NCBI RefSeq assembly: GCF_014854695.1 | Contig: NZ_CP027557.1 | Span: forward strand, 5,310,891-5,374,890 | Reading direction: 5' to 3' | From: Rhodococcus rhodochrous | Lineage (GTDB): Bacteria > Actinomycetota > Actinomycetes > Mycobacteriales > Mycobacteriaceae | DNA: 64,000 nucleotides | Shown: piece after piece, positions 52,729 through 63,400 of the stretch | How the letters are laid out: each line of letters begins with the position of its first letter | Numbering within the stretch: position 1 is the stretch's first letter | The notes under the pieces: generated by a model | Database searches by the model: none | Told to the model about the DNA's origin: nothing | What the model saw: the letters and a program-made list of their open reading frames with translations, nothing else | Position numbers and translations under genes: made by a program

Positions 52729-53135
52729 GGACGAGGCGCGCGCTCGCAGCCCCCATGGCGATCGTCGTGGGTGCGGTCGCGGTGTGCGCAGCGGTGGCGT
52801 GGGCCGACCCGACCACGCCGGGTGGGGTCATCCCGCCGTGCCCCACCTATTCACTGTTCGGAATCCTGTGTCCCGGTTGCGGTTCGTCACGGATGTTGTA
52901 CTCACTCGTCCATCTCGACGTACCGGCAGCGTTGCACTACAACGCCCTCGGTCTCGTCGCGCTGGCCGTGCTCACCGCGGTCTTCGGTCTGTGGACGTGG
53001 GGCCGGGTGCGGGGCACACCGATGCCGCGATGGACGCGATACCGGTGGACCCCGCACCTCGTGCTGGCCCTGACGGCGGTGTGGTTCGTCGTGCGCAACA
53101 TCCCGGTCGCGCCGTTCACCGCCCTACGGATCTGA
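52725..53135 (+). CDS. DUF2752 membrane protein
   Basis: 136 aa with three or four TM helices and the DUF2752 motif 'CPTYSLFGILCPGCGSSRMLYSLVHLDVPAALHYN'. Its Cys pair and 'GCGSSR' loop are conserved but of unknown function. ATG overlaps the GNAT stop. Convergent with the secreted repeat protein, with only 3 bp between the stops. Confidence 0.86.
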   Translation: MRTRRALAAPMAIVVGAVAVCAAVAWADPTTPGGVIPPCPTYSLFGILCPGCGSSRMLYSLVHLDVPAALHYNALGLVALAVLTAVFGLWTWGRVRGTPMPRWTRYRWTPHLVLALTAVWFVVRNIPVAPFTALRI

Positions 53136-53138
53136 CCG

Positions 53139-53696
53139 TCAGAGGATCGGGCAGTTGACCAGGTAGTCCCAGTCCGTCCCGGGATCACCGGTCACTCGGA
53201 CGAGAACCGAGGTCGCGCTCCCGGCCGGCACGTTCACCACTGCCGATCCGGTGCCTTCGTTGATGCTGTCACCGATACGACCGGTGTCGTAGATCTGGGA
53301 ACCCCCGTAGAACACCTGGATCCGGTCGGGAACGTCGTAGGTCTCCCAGTCGAGCAGGAACGACGTGGGACCGCTGCGACCCAACTCGTGGTAGGTGCTG
53401 GTGACACCTTCCCCTCCCGACTGCCGCGACTGGTTGCACTGCTGTGTCGTCGGCAGCGACGATCCGTTCTCCAGGATCACGCTGCCCAGATCGATCGCAC
53501 GGGCCCCCAGATCCATCACGCTGCCGGGCAGTTCGGACACACTGCCGGGCAGATCGGCGACACTGCCCGGCAGATCGTTGCTGCCGGCGCTGCCGGTGGG
53601 AGCGGCCGAAGCGGCAACGGGCGCACCGAATGCGACCGCCGCCACCGTGACCGCCGTCAGAACCGCGCGCAGACCCGACCTGCGAATACGAGACAT
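53139..53696 (-). CDS. secreted protein with LPGSV repeats
   Basis: 185 aa with a Sec signal peptide (basic start, hydrophobic core, cleavage near 'ASAAPTG'), three 7-residue repeats ('DLPGSVA', 'ELPGSV' type, about residues 41-61) and a beta-rich C-terminal domain ('TSFLLDWETYDVPDRIQVFYGGSQIYDTG'). The C-terminal part resembles calcium-independent carbohydrate- or surface-binding beta folds, but no family is certain. RBS GGAGG. Confidence 0.7.
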   Translation of the reverse strand: MSRIRRSGLRAVLTAVTVAAVAFGAPVAASAAPTGSAGSNDLPGSVADLPGSVSELPGSVMDLGARAIDLGSVILENGSSLPTTQQCNQSRQSGGEGVTSTYHELGRSGPTSFLLDWETYDVPDRIQVFYGGSQIYDTGRIGDSINEGTGSAVVNVPAGSATSVLVRVTGDPGTDWDYLVNCPIL

Positions 53697-53818
53697 GCTT
53701 CCTCCGATGATCGATGCGTTGAATCCCCCATGAGGGACGTTCCCACACCGCGCGGCCTGGGCGTATCCTGCAATCGGATGAATCCGGCTCGGTCGGAACA
53801 TCTTCCGTCCCTTCCGAT

Positions 53819-56800
53819 TCACGCCGTGTCGCCGCACGGCGGCCGGAAGGGAACACCCGGCAGATGCCGTTCCCATTCGTCCTCGGTCACCGGAGTGCCG
53901 ACGGTGGAACACAGTGTCGCCTCGACGGTCTCGGGGTCGAGTTGCCACAGCCGCACGGAACGGTCCGGACCGCCTCCGACGAGCACCGCTCCGTTGTGCG
54001 CGAAGGTGGCGTCGTAGACCCGGCTTCCGTAGGCGGCGAGCACCGCGTGGGTGGTGGGGGAGTCCGGCCGGGTGACGTCCCAGATCCACGCCGACCCGTC
54101 GCCGACGCCGGCCGCGAGACGATTCCCGTCGGGGGAGAAGTGCAGCGAATACACCGCGTCCGCAGGCCCGGTGATCCGCGCCAGTTCGCGCGGGGCGGCA
54201 GGGTCCGCGACATCCCACAGGCGCACACTGCGGTCGGCGCTCGCGGCGGCGAGGACCGTTCCATCGCCACCGAACGCGACCGTCTGCGCCTGACTCTCGA
54301 ACCCGGAGAGTTCGGAGATCCGCGTCGGGTCGGCGGGATCGGAGAGATCCCACAGTTCGACGAGGCCACCGGCGCTCGCCGCGGCCACGATGTCGGCAGT
54401 GGGATGCCACGACAGCATGTACGGATAGTCGTCGGCCTCGAAGGTGCCGACAACGCGCGGAGCAACCGGATCGGAGGCGTCGACGATCGCGACCTTCGCG
54501 TCCTCCGTCGCCGTTACCGCCACGACGGGTCGGTCGGGAGCGAACTCGACCACTCCGACGACGCCCGCGACGACGCCCTCGGCGGTCCCGGCGAACTGCG
54601 GCGCCGCGGGGTCCGTCAGATCCCACAGGTGCACGGATCCGCCGGATGTTCCCGCTGCAGCGAGTGATCCGGTCTTCGACAGCGCTGCGGCACCACTGAA
54701 CCGGTCCTCGACGGGCGGACTCAGGGACGGTTGTTCCGCCGCCGCACCGGGATCGGCGATGTTCCACAGCGGCAGGGCATTCGACCGTCCCTGACCGAAG
54801 AGGACGAGGGTGCCGTCCGCATCGACGGGAGTGACGTAGACGGCTTCGTCCGCGGGCAGGACCGGGCCGGGCACCGGCCACCATCCCACCGAACCGTCCA
54901 GTGCCGCGGTGAGCACTGCGCGACCCTCGTCGGTGAAGACGACCGAGGTCACGGGATTCGAACCGGGCAGTGTCGTGGTCGATTCGGCGGCGTCGGGAGT
55001 CGTTCCGTCCGCCCAGATGCGGACGGTGTTGTCGGAGCTGCCCGCGACCAGGCGACGACCGTCCGGAGCGAACGCGACGGTGTTGACATAGCTGGTGAAT
55101 CCTTCGAGGGTGGCCAGGGGCACGGGTACCGCGGGATCGGCCATGTCCCAACGCAGTACGTGGCGGCCGGTGGTGCCGGCCGCGACCGTGCGACCGTCGG
55201 GCGAGAACGCCACCGACAGAAGATGTTCGGTGCCGCCGTCCGGCGGTGTCTCGAACACCGGTCGGGTGCCGGCGTCCTGCGTTTGCGCGTCCCACACCCG
55301 CAGCGACATCTGCCTGCCGGCCACGACGAGCCATCGGTTGTCGGGCGAGAAGGCCGGGTACACAGCACCTTCGGCCGGATGGTCGAGTGAGGGCAGTTCT
55401 CTCACCTCGTCGGCATTCGTGTTCCATCGCAGCACTGTGCCGGAGCCCGTCCCTGCCACGAGTTGCCTTCCGTCCGGCGAGAATTCGAGGGAATATGCCG
55501 TGTGGTCGGAGTTCGCGAGCACCGCCCGCTGCTGCGGCGAGGTGCGATCGCGGATGTCCCAGAGCCAGATTCCGCCCTGCCCGCCCACCGCGACGGAGTC
55601 ACCGTCCGGCGACACGGCGAGCGCATAGAGTTCGCCGGCGCCGTCCCCCGCACCGAATTCCGCGGTCGGGGTGATCGACGGTCCGGTCTCACCCACCGCC
55701 CACAACCGCACCGTGCCGTCGGATGCGGCACTGACCACAGTGCTCCCGTCGGGTGTGCTGCGTGCCTGGAGGGGGCCTGCCGGTCCCGTCAGACGCACGG
55801 GGGTACGCACACCGGTGGTGTCCAACAGCGCCGAGCGCGCTTCCACGGTGTCGGCGACGCGGTAGCCGGCCAGCGCGAACTGGGCGGCAAGGGCGGGTTC
55901 GGTGGCCGACAACTGCGACGAGACGGTCGCGATCTGGCGCGACATCGCGTCGTCGCGTGCGCGCTGGGCGTCGGCGCGTTCGGTGCGCGCGCTGATTCCG
56001 GCTGTGGTGGCGACGACCACCAGTACGAGGGCGATCACCGCCGTCACGGTGAGGGCGCCGACGAGCCGCCGGAGCATCCTGGTCCGGCGGCGCTCCGTCT
56101 CGACTTCGGCGTCCCGGTGCGCGAGGCTCCGGGCGAGGAACTCCCGTTCGGTGTCGTTGAGCGCGTCGGCGTTGTCGTCGACGCGACTCCAGTCGTCGTG
56201 GAGGACGAGCCGGCCACCGCCGAGCAGGGTGGTGTCGTCGCGGTCGCTGTCCTCCCACACCTGCGCGGCGCGGGTGAGTTCGCGATGGACCGCGAGGCCC
56301 GCCCGGTCGGCGTCGATCCATCCGCGCAGCCGGTCCCACGCGATGAGGAGGACTTCGTGGCTCAGCTGGACGGAATCCTCGTCGACCGTCAGGAGCCGGG
56401 CGTCGGCGAAACGGTCGACGATCTCGTCCACGGCGTCGACGTCCCCGAACGCCAGTTCGCTGCGGGGAGTGCGTCGTCGTGTCTGGGTGTCGTCGTCGAC
56501 GTTGACGAGACGCAGGAACACCCGGCGCGTGAGTCGCTGCTGTTCGGGGGTCAATTCCGAGTACAACTCCTCGGCGGTCTGCTGGACCGCGCCGGAGATA
56601 CCGCCGACCGCGGTGTAATCGGCGACGGTGAGCGTCCGGCGCTCGGCCCGCTGCCACAGCCGCAGCAACGCGTGGGACAGCAAGGGGAGTGTGCCGGGCT
56701 CGTCCTTCGTCCGCGACGCGCGGGGAGAGAGATCGGTCAACAGCACCTTCACCAGCTCCGGTGGAACGGTCACCCCCGCCTTGGCCGCCGGTTGCACGAT

Positions 56801-57637
56801 GACGGATTCGAGTTCGGCAGCCGACATGGGACCGACGACGACGGGCCCGGACTCCAGGATCGGTACGAGGTGCGGTTCCCGAGCGGCGAGCCCGTAGAAG
56901 TCGGCCCGGAGCCCGAGGACGACGACGATGTCGTCGGACGGCTGCGCGAGGTGTTCGAGAAAGTCGTGGCGGTCTTCTTCCTCCCCGGAGGTCCACAATT
57001 CCTCGAACTGGTCGACGACGAGAACGGTCGGGTGATCGACGTCGAGAATGCCGGCGAGTTTGTCCGGTCCTGCCGACGCGGGGGTCAGGACGACAGGTTT
57101 CCAGTCGCGGAGATCGGTCTCGTCGGAACCGACGGCGGCCGCGACACCGGCCCGCAGCAGAGACGACTTGCCCGCACCGGAGGGACCGACGACGAGGATC
57201 ACCCTCGGACCCTGCCCGGCGACCGCGGCGCGGATCCGGCGGAGAACGTCCTCGGTGATGTCGTCGCGGCCGAAGAACCACTCGGCGTCCTCCGCCTCGA
57301 AAGAGGACAGACCGCGATAGGGGATCGGGCCGGTGTCCCGGCGCTTGGTCCGTGCCTGCCGGGCGCGACGCGCAGCCGCGATCCAGGTGTCCGCCTCGAT
57401 CTCGTCGGCGACCCCGCACGCCGCGAGCACCGCGCGGAAGGCGGGCTCGCTGGCGCGGGTCGGCAGGTGCTGTCCGGAGAACCATCCGGCGACCGTGCCG
57501 TGCAATGCGCCGGACGCGTCGACGACATCGCGGATCGACAGTCCTGCTCGGGTTCGCAAGGCGGTCAGGGCCCGGCCGAACTCGGCCCGGGAGGTGATGG
57601 AGGTCGGATCGGCCGCCTCCACGGTTGTTTCCGTCAT
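53819..57637 (-). CDS. HTH-STAND NTPase with TM helix and WD40 propellers
   Basis: 1272 aa. Residues 15-75: Xre-like HTH ('GRALTALRTRAGLSIRDVVD'). About 104-480: nSTAND1-type NTPase with Walker A 'GPSGAGKSSLL' (151-161) and Walker B 'VLVVDQFEELW' (205-215). TM helix 524-548. About 610-1260: roughly 14 WD40-like repeats (e.g. 'VRLWDVADPAAP'), enough for two seven-bladed propellers. STAND proteins are ligand-triggered signalling ATPases. It is divergent from a small LuxR-type gene. Target and signal unknown; a role in stress or defence is only a possibility. Confidence 0.85.
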   Translation of the reverse strand: MTETTVEAADPTSITSRAEFGRALTALRTRAGLSIRDVVDASGALHGTVAGWFSGQHLPTRASEPAFRAVLAACGVADEIEADTWIAAARRARQARTKRRDTGPIPYRGLSSFEAEDAEWFFGRDDITEDVLRRIRAAVAGQGPRVILVVGPSGAGKSSLLRAGVAAAVGSDETDLRDWKPVVLTPASAGPDKLAGILDVDHPTVLVVDQFEELWTSGEEEDRHDFLEHLAQPSDDIVVVLGLRADFYGLAAREPHLVPILESGPVVVGPMSAAELESVIVQPAAKAGVTVPPELVKVLLTDLSPRASRTKDEPGTLPLLSHALLRLWQRAERRTLTVADYTAVGGISGAVQQTAEELYSELTPEQQRLTRRVFLRLVNVDDDTQTRRRTPRSELAFGDVDAVDEIVDRFADARLLTVDEDSVQLSHEVLLIAWDRLRGWIDADRAGLAVHRELTRAAQVWEDSDRDDTTLLGGGRLVLHDDWSRVDDNADALNDTEREFLARSLAHRDAEVETERRRTRMLRRLVGALTVTAVIALVLVVVATTAGISARTERADAQRARDDAMSRQIATVSSQLSATEPALAAQFALAGYRVADTVEARSALLDTTGVRTPVRLTGPAGPLQARSTPDGSTVVSAASDGTVRLWAVGETGPSITPTAEFGAGDGAGELYALAVSPDGDSVAVGGQGGIWLWDIRDRTSPQQRAVLANSDHTAYSLEFSPDGRQLVAGTGSGTVLRWNTNADEVRELPSLDHPAEGAVYPAFSPDNRWLVVAGRQMSLRVWDAQTQDAGTRPVFETPPDGGTEHLLSVAFSPDGRTVAAGTTGRHVLRWDMADPAVPVPLATLEGFTSYVNTVAFAPDGRRLVAGSSDNTVRIWADGTTPDAAESTTTLPGSNPVTSVVFTDEGRAVLTAALDGSVGWWPVPGPVLPADEAVYVTPVDADGTLVLFGQGRSNALPLWNIADPGAAAEQPSLSPPVEDRFSGAAALSKTGSLAAAGTSGGSVHLWDLTDPAAPQFAGTAEGVVAGVVGVVEFAPDRPVVAVTATEDAKVAIVDASDPVAPRVVGTFEADDYPYMLSWHPTADIVAAASAGGLVELWDLSDPADPTRISELSGFESQAQTVAFGGDGTVLAAASADRSVRLWDVADPAAPRELARITGPADAVYSLHFSPDGNRLAAGVGDGSAWIWDVTRPDSPTTHAVLAAYGSRVYDATFAHNGAVLVGGGPDRSVRLWQLDPETVEATLCSTVGTPVTEDEWERHLPGVPFRPPCGDTA

Positions 57638-57811
57638 CTACGGTTCCCTCGGGAAGAATCTGCGTTTCCGCAGGTCAACGATGTATGGCTGTACGGATTT
57701 CGTACGGGATCACGCGCGGGCGTAGGTCTTCGCACCGACGGCGACGAGGATTCGAGGTGGCGCATTCGCGCCGGCTCCCCAGACTCTTCGTCAGCCGAGA
57801 GGCGGTTCGCC

Positions 57812-58093
57812 GTGAACGCTCAGCACCGTTCGTCCTCGTTCCACGACACGCGTGTCGGCGGCCTCGTGCGGCCTCTGCTCAGCGCCCGCGAGAAGGAAGT
57901 TCTGCTCACCTGGCTGGCAGCGGACTCGAAGACCGAAGCGGCGAGGCGGCTGTTCATCTCGGTGGGCACGCTGAACACTCATCTGCAGCGGATCCGCCTC
58001 AAGTACGCGGCAGCCGGACGAGATGCCTCGACGAAGGCGAGTCTGCTGGCACGCGCGCTCCAGGACGGTCTGACGACGCTGGACGAATGGTGA
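57812..58093 (+). CDS. stand-alone LuxR-type HTH protein (93 aa)
   Basis: GTG start behind GAGAGG. Residues about 25-80 are a GerE/LuxR HTH ('LSAREKEVLLTWLAADSKTEAARRLFISVGTLNTHLQRI'), with no receiver or ligand domain. Divergent from the STAND-WD40 gene over 174 bp, so it may regulate it, or be its signalling output. Confidence 0.78.
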   Translation: MNAQHRSSSFHDTRVGGLVRPLLSAREKEVLLTWLAADSKTEAARRLFISVGTLNTHLQRIRLKYAAAGRDASTKASLLARALQDGLTTLDEW

Positions 58094-58125
58094 CACCGCA
58101 CGAAGGTGACGCCGCGCGCACGGTG

Positions 58126-58141
58126 ACGCGCCGGCGCGCGT
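58126..58141 (+). terminator. short GC-rich hairpin after the LuxR-type gene
   Basis: ACGCGC (58126-58131) and GCGCGT (58136-58141) around CGGC, 33 bp past the stop; three GGTGAC copies precede it. Weak terminator candidate. Confidence 0.4.
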
Positions 58142-58312
58142 GAGGTCAGGGATCGTCGGAAGTGCAGGGCACGGCGAACCTCCAAGGCGCGGTCGACAGG
58201 TCCCCGACAGTCCCGTAGCAACGAAGTTGACGAATCGGATATTAGCGACAAAACGCCCGAAGATGCGGGGTTCGTCCATTTACCCGTCGATGTGGACTCC
58301 GTCCACGCAGGT

Positions 58313-58795
58313 TCAGGCCGCGCGCAGGGAACTCAGCGCCGCGTGCTGCTCGATACCGACCCGCCCCGGCGCCACGGCGAGAGCCACCGCGGTCTGCCGC
58401 GAGTCGAGGCCCACGATGGTGCGCAGGATGAGAATCTCCTGCTGGAGTCGGGTCAGCGGGAAGGCCCGCGGGCTCGCGAACTCGGCATCGGCCGCGTCGG
58501 CGACCAGCGTGTAGGCCAACCGCAGGAAAGGCCGGTCGGCTCCGGACGGCGCGGTGAGCTCGGCGAGAATGGCACGGCAGGCGGCCAGGGCGAGACGATC
58601 GGCGTCGGCGAAGGTACCTCCGGCGGCTTTCGCACGGGCCCGGAAGTAGGCGATCACGAGCGGATGCAGGTCGCGCAGGAGCCGTGGGATCGCGGTGGCG
58701 TCGCCGGCCGCGACCGTCCACGCCAACTCACACGTCGTGAACTGTGATGCGGTGACATCCGTCCCCGCTCCGAATCCCCGTCCGCCGCTCGCCAT
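58313..58795 (-). CDS. ECF sigma factor-like protein, divergent
   Basis: 160 aa. The N-terminal part resembles sigma-70 region 2 ('ATAIPRLLRDLHPLVIAYFRARAKAAGG', 'FLRLAYTLVADAADAEF') and the C-terminal part region 4 ('LTRLQQEILILRTIVGLDSRQTAVALAVAPGRVGIEQHAALSSLRAA'). Both are degenerate, notably in the -10-recognition helix. It could be an alternative sigma factor (ShbA-like) or a decayed one. 27 bp downstream of the GT87 gene on the same strand. Confidence 0.6.
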   Translation of the reverse strand: MASGGRGFGAGTDVTASQFTTCELAWTVAAGDATAIPRLLRDLHPLVIAYFRARAKAAGGTFADADRLALAACRAILAELTAPSGADRPFLRLAYTLVADAADAEFASPRAFPLTRLQQEILILRTIVGLDSRQTAVALAVAPGRVGIEQHAALSSLRAA

Positions 58796-58822
58796 TCTCC
58801 CCCCTCGTGCTCGTTCCCGAGC

Positions 58823-60415
58823 CTAGGGGGCCGACGAAGTCTCCGACATCCATCGTTCGGATGATTCTTCTCTCGTGACCCGATGGTGAGCAGGTCGCAA
58901 CCTGGCGGGCAGCCATCGCGGCGGACGGTCGGGAGCCTGGTCGAGCACACCACCGACGGGATCGTCGACGAAGCCGTACCGCACGGGATCCCGCACCGGA
59001 CGCCGGATCTGCCACAGCACGACCGCGCACAGTGCCACGACGGCGACATCGCGCAGGAAGACCGTGGCGGTGAACCACTGCTCCGGCAGCCCCTTCCGAT
59101 CGGGACCGAGGTAGTAGTACATGCGCGGAACCCACACCAGCGCATCGATCGTCATCCAGGCGACCAGCGCGCGCCGGTGGGGCACGGCCAGCACGGCGAG
59201 CGGCACGAGCCACAGCGAATACTGCGGACTCCACACCTTGTTCGTGAGCAGGAAGGCCGCAACGAGGAGGAAACACAGCTGCGCGAGGCGGGGGCGGCGC
59301 GGCGCGGTGAGCCCGATCCACCCGATCGCGGCGCAGGCCGCGGCGAACAACACGAGCGAGACCCCGTTGAAGGTCGAGGCCGACCAGGCCGGCCAGCCCA
59401 CGAACGAGTGCAGCACGTTGTAGATCGAATCCGGATCCGCTCCGCGATCGGAGTTGAGCCGGAAGAACTCCGCCCATCCGCGCGGGTACAGCACCATGAT
59501 CGGCAGATTCACGACCAGCCATGCCGCGGCGGCCGCTCCCGCGGTGCGGGCGAACGACCGCAGGTGGCCGGTCCGCAGGCACAGCACCAGCAGCGGACCG
59601 AGCAACAGCAAGGGATACAACTTCGTCGCGGCACCGAGGCCGAGCAGGACACCGGCGAGAACCGGTCGACGACGTGCCCACGCCAGCAGGCCACCGGCGG
59701 CGAAGGCCGTGGCCAGGGCATCGAAGTTCGTGAAGGCGTGCACCACGACCAGCGGTGACGCCGCGACGAGTGCAGCGTCCCAGATCCTGCGACCCGCCGA
59801 CATCGCGGTGGCCCACACCGTGACGAGCCAGGCGAGCGCGAGACCGAGTGCGACGACGGCGAAATAGATCGCGACCTGCAGCGCATCGGGGAGCCACGGT
59901 GTGGCGTCCCACGCCTTCGCGATGCGCATCGAGCCGTACTGGTAGAGCCCCGCGAGCACCGGATACTCCATGTACCGGGTCTGCATCTGCCCGTCGGGGC
60001 CGGGTTCCTCCCACGACGTCCGGTACGGGAAGGCGCCCTCGGCGAGCCGTTCGGCACCGTAGAGCGGAACGATGTCGGAATAACACATCGCCACGTACTG
60101 CCGGTTGCCGCTCCAGTCCAGGCCGAGCGCGCCATCGGGACCGACGGGTCCCTGCTGGACACAGGCCGCCTTCGTGAACCAGCCGAAGGCGAGGAAGACG
60201 ACCGCGAGCAGCAACATCGCCCGCAGGGGAGTGAAGAAGCGGGTGCGCCCGAGCACGGCGTGCCGGCCCACCGGACCGCCGATGACGGCGGTCAGGCGCG
60301 ACACCGTCGGGTCGGTACGCCCGGGGGTGTCGCGCCAGTCCAGGGAACGACGATCCTCGGCCGGTGGTGCAGCGGACACCACAGGCCGGGCGTCGGATCC
60401 CCGGTCGTCGCTCAC
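58823..60415 (-). CDS. GT87-type membrane mannosyltransferase-like protein (Rv0051-type)
   Basis: 530-aa polytopic protein (about 11-12 TM). 'DIVPLYGAERLAEGAFPYRTSWEEPG', 'MEYPVLAGLYQYGSMRIA', 'FTNFDALATAFAAGGLLAWA', 'GLGAATKLYPLLLLGPLLV' and 'TNKVWSPQYSLWLVPLAVLAV' match GT87/DUF2029 enzymes. As in mycobacteria it follows ponA1 (9-bp gap), suggesting a cell-envelope glycosylation role. GTG start. Confidence 0.82.
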   Translation of the reverse strand: MSDDRGSDARPVVSAAPPAEDRRSLDWRDTPGRTDPTVSRLTAVIGGPVGRHAVLGRTRFFTPLRAMLLLAVVFLAFGWFTKAACVQQGPVGPDGALGLDWSGNRQYVAMCYSDIVPLYGAERLAEGAFPYRTSWEEPGPDGQMQTRYMEYPVLAGLYQYGSMRIAKAWDATPWLPDALQVAIYFAVVALGLALAWLVTVWATAMSAGRRIWDAALVAASPLVVVHAFTNFDALATAFAAGGLLAWARRRPVLAGVLLGLGAATKLYPLLLLGPLLVLCLRTGHLRSFARTAGAAAAAWLVVNLPIMVLYPRGWAEFFRLNSDRGADPDSIYNVLHSFVGWPAWSASTFNGVSLVLFAAACAAIGWIGLTAPRRPRLAQLCFLLVAAFLLTNKVWSPQYSLWLVPLAVLAVPHRRALVAWMTIDALVWVPRMYYYLGPDRKGLPEQWFTATVFLRDVAVVALCAVVLWQIRRPVRDPVRYGFVDDPVGGVLDQAPDRPPRWLPARLRPAHHRVTREESSERWMSETSSAP

Positions 60416-60424
60416 GCGGCGAGG

Positions 60425-63400
60425 CTACCCGGCCGGAGCGTATTCGAACGCGTCCTGGGGGCTACCGCCCTGCGCGCCCTGGAATCCGCCTCCCTGCGCG
60501 CCCGGGATCGCGGGGCTCTCGAGTCCCGGGATGCGGTTCTGCGGAGGCGATCCACCCTCGTCGGAGTCGTCGCCGGTACCACCGCCGCCGGTTCCGCCGC
60601 CGGTGTCCTCGCTCTCCTCCTGCTGACCGCCGGTGCCGGGACGGGAGGGCGCGTTCTGGGTGGTCGTCTGCGGGGCGACACCCGGAACGGGAATCGTGAC
60701 GCCGGGGAAGATCTCCACGTTCTGCGTGGTGATCTCCGGAACCTCCGGAAGACTCGGCACGACACGCGAGGTGGTGGTCTGCTCACGGGTGGCCGGAGCC
60801 GTCGTCGACGCGGTCCACGCCGGCACGCCGGAGACACCGGCGATCGGTTCCGGCTTCGGGAACGACTCGACCTCGGTGCCCTCGAGAGCGCCGTCCATCG
60901 TGTCCTTCCAGATGTCCGACGGGATACCCGAGCCGTAGATCATGCCGCCCCAGCTGTTCTCGAGGGGCAGGCCCTCCTCGGTGCCGACCCACACAGCGGT
61001 CGACAACGACGGGGTGTAACCGACCATCCACGCGTCCTTGTTGGAGCCGGTGTCGCCGAGCTGAGCGGTACCGGTCTTCGACGCGGACGGACGGCCACCG
61101 GCCAGGGCGTGGCCGTTCGAGTACGCGGCGATCGGGGTCATCGCGGAAGTGGTGTTGTCGGCCACCGCCGCGTCGACGACCTGCTCACCGGCAGGGGTGC
61201 CACGGTCGAGGAGCACCTCGCCGTCGGACGTCACGACCTTCTGCACGAAATACGGCTCGTGATAACGGCCGGACGCCGCGAGCGTGGCGTACGCCGACGC
61301 CATGTCGAGCACGCGCGACTGGTACTGGCCCAGCACGATGCCGTAGTTGGGGCCGATGCCGCCCGGCTCGGTGAGCGTCTCACCGATGCCCGGCAGCTCC
61401 TTCGCGACACCCAGCTTGTGCGCCATGTCGGCGATGGCCTGCGGGCCGTTGTCCATCTCGAGCATCATCCGGTAGAAGCTCGTGTTCAACGACCGCTTGA
61501 GCGCTTCTGCGATGGTGCACTGCCCGCACGACTCACCCTCGACGTTACCGATCTTGATGCCGTTGACCGTCAGCGGACCGCTGTCGTAGGTCTGCGACAA
61601 CGGCACGCCCTGGTCGAGGTTGGCGGCCAGGCCGAACACCTTGAACGACGAACCCGTCTGCAAACCGGACTGGGCGAAGTCGTAACCGACACCGCTCTCA
61701 CCGCCGTAGTAGGCGCGGATCGCCCCGGACCGGGGATCGACCGACACCACCGCGGTACGCAACTCCTCGGGTTCGCCCTCGAGATTGCTCTGCGCCGCCT
61801 CGACCGCCGACTGCTGGGCCTGGGGGTCGATCGTCGTGGTGATCTGGAGACCGGCTGTGTTGAGAAGGTTCTCGTCGATGCCCTCGCGGGACAGCTCGGC
61901 GAGCACCTGGTTCTTGATCAGACCTTCGGGGCCGGACGACTGGTCGCCGTTGTCGAGCTCAGCAATCGGCACGTAGGCCGGGTACTTCATACCCGACCGT
62001 TCGGCGGCATCGAGCGTGCCCGCGGAGACCATGCCGTCGAGCACGTAGTTCCAGCGCGCCTCCGCACCCTCGGGGTTCTGCTCGGGATCGAGCAGCGACG
62101 GCAACTGGATCGACGACGCGAGCACGGCGCCCTCCTCGACGGTGAGCTCACCGACGGGCTTGCCGAAATACGCGTTCGACGCCGCGGCGATGCCGTAGGC
62201 ACCACGACCGAAGTAGATGGTGTTGAGGTAGGCCGCGAGGATGTCGTCCTTGGCCCACTGGTTCGCCATCTTCGTCGACAGCACCAGCTCCTTGAGCTTT
62301 CGCGTCAACGTCCGCTCGGAACCGACGACGGCGACCTTCACGTACTGCTGGGTGATGGTCGAACCACCACCGGCGCTGTCGCGGCCGAGCACGTTGTCGC
62401 GGGCGGCACGCGCGAAGCCGGTGACCGAGAAGCCGGGATTGCTGTAGAAGTCGCGGTCCTCGGCGGCGAGCACGGCATTGCGGACGTGCACGGGGATCGC
62501 GTCGAGTTCGACCTCGGTGCGGTTGCCCTCCGGCGGGATCACCTTCGTGATGACACCCTGGCCGTCGGAGTTGAAGATGGTCGCGGCCTGGTTCGTCTGC
62601 AGCTCACCGGGGCGCGGCACGTCCTGGACGATGTACGCCAGCATGAACATGAGGATCGGGACGAGGATGCCGGCGGCGACCACGCCGTAACCGATCCGGC
62701 GGATCGTGCGCCAGCGGTTGTTCTTGCCGTCGCCCTTTCCACCCCCGGCGCCGCCACCCGAACCGCCACCGGGCGGAACGGTGGGAGGTCCGCCTGCGGG
62801 CGGGCCGCCGGCGACGCGTGTCGTGGGTGCATCGTTCGCAGCACTCGCACCTACTGCAGCACCCGCTGCAGCGCTCGCACCCATCGCAGCGGAGACCCGC
62901 TGCGTCGGCGCGTCCGCTCCGGGACGCTGTGCACCTGGCGCGTCCGCTCCGGGACGCTGTGCACCTGGCGCGTCCGCTCCGGGACGCTGCGCAGCCGCGT
63001 CCGCTCCGGAACGCATGGCGACGGTCGGATCGGCCTGCGGCGTGCGCTGGACGGGAGGCACCGCGCCGGGCGGCAACGTGCCGGGACGCGGCGGCATCGG
63101 CTGGTTGGGATTGCGCGGCTGGTTCGCGCCCGGGGCGGGCACCGGTCCGCGCGGCGGGTACGGCTGTCCCGGCCGGCCCTGCTGGGGGGCCGGTCCCTGC
63201 CCCTGACCGGGAGCCGGGGGACGTTGTCCCTGGACGGGACCCTGAGGGCGCTGCCCCTGGCCGGGGGCTCGAGGACGTTGCCCCTGCCCGGGGGCTTGAG
63301 GATGCTGCCCCTGACCGGGAGCCTGGGGCGGGTACGGCGGCCGGCCGCCGGGGCGCGGCGGTTGCTGACCTGCGGGACCACCGGGCTGTCCGCCCGGTCG

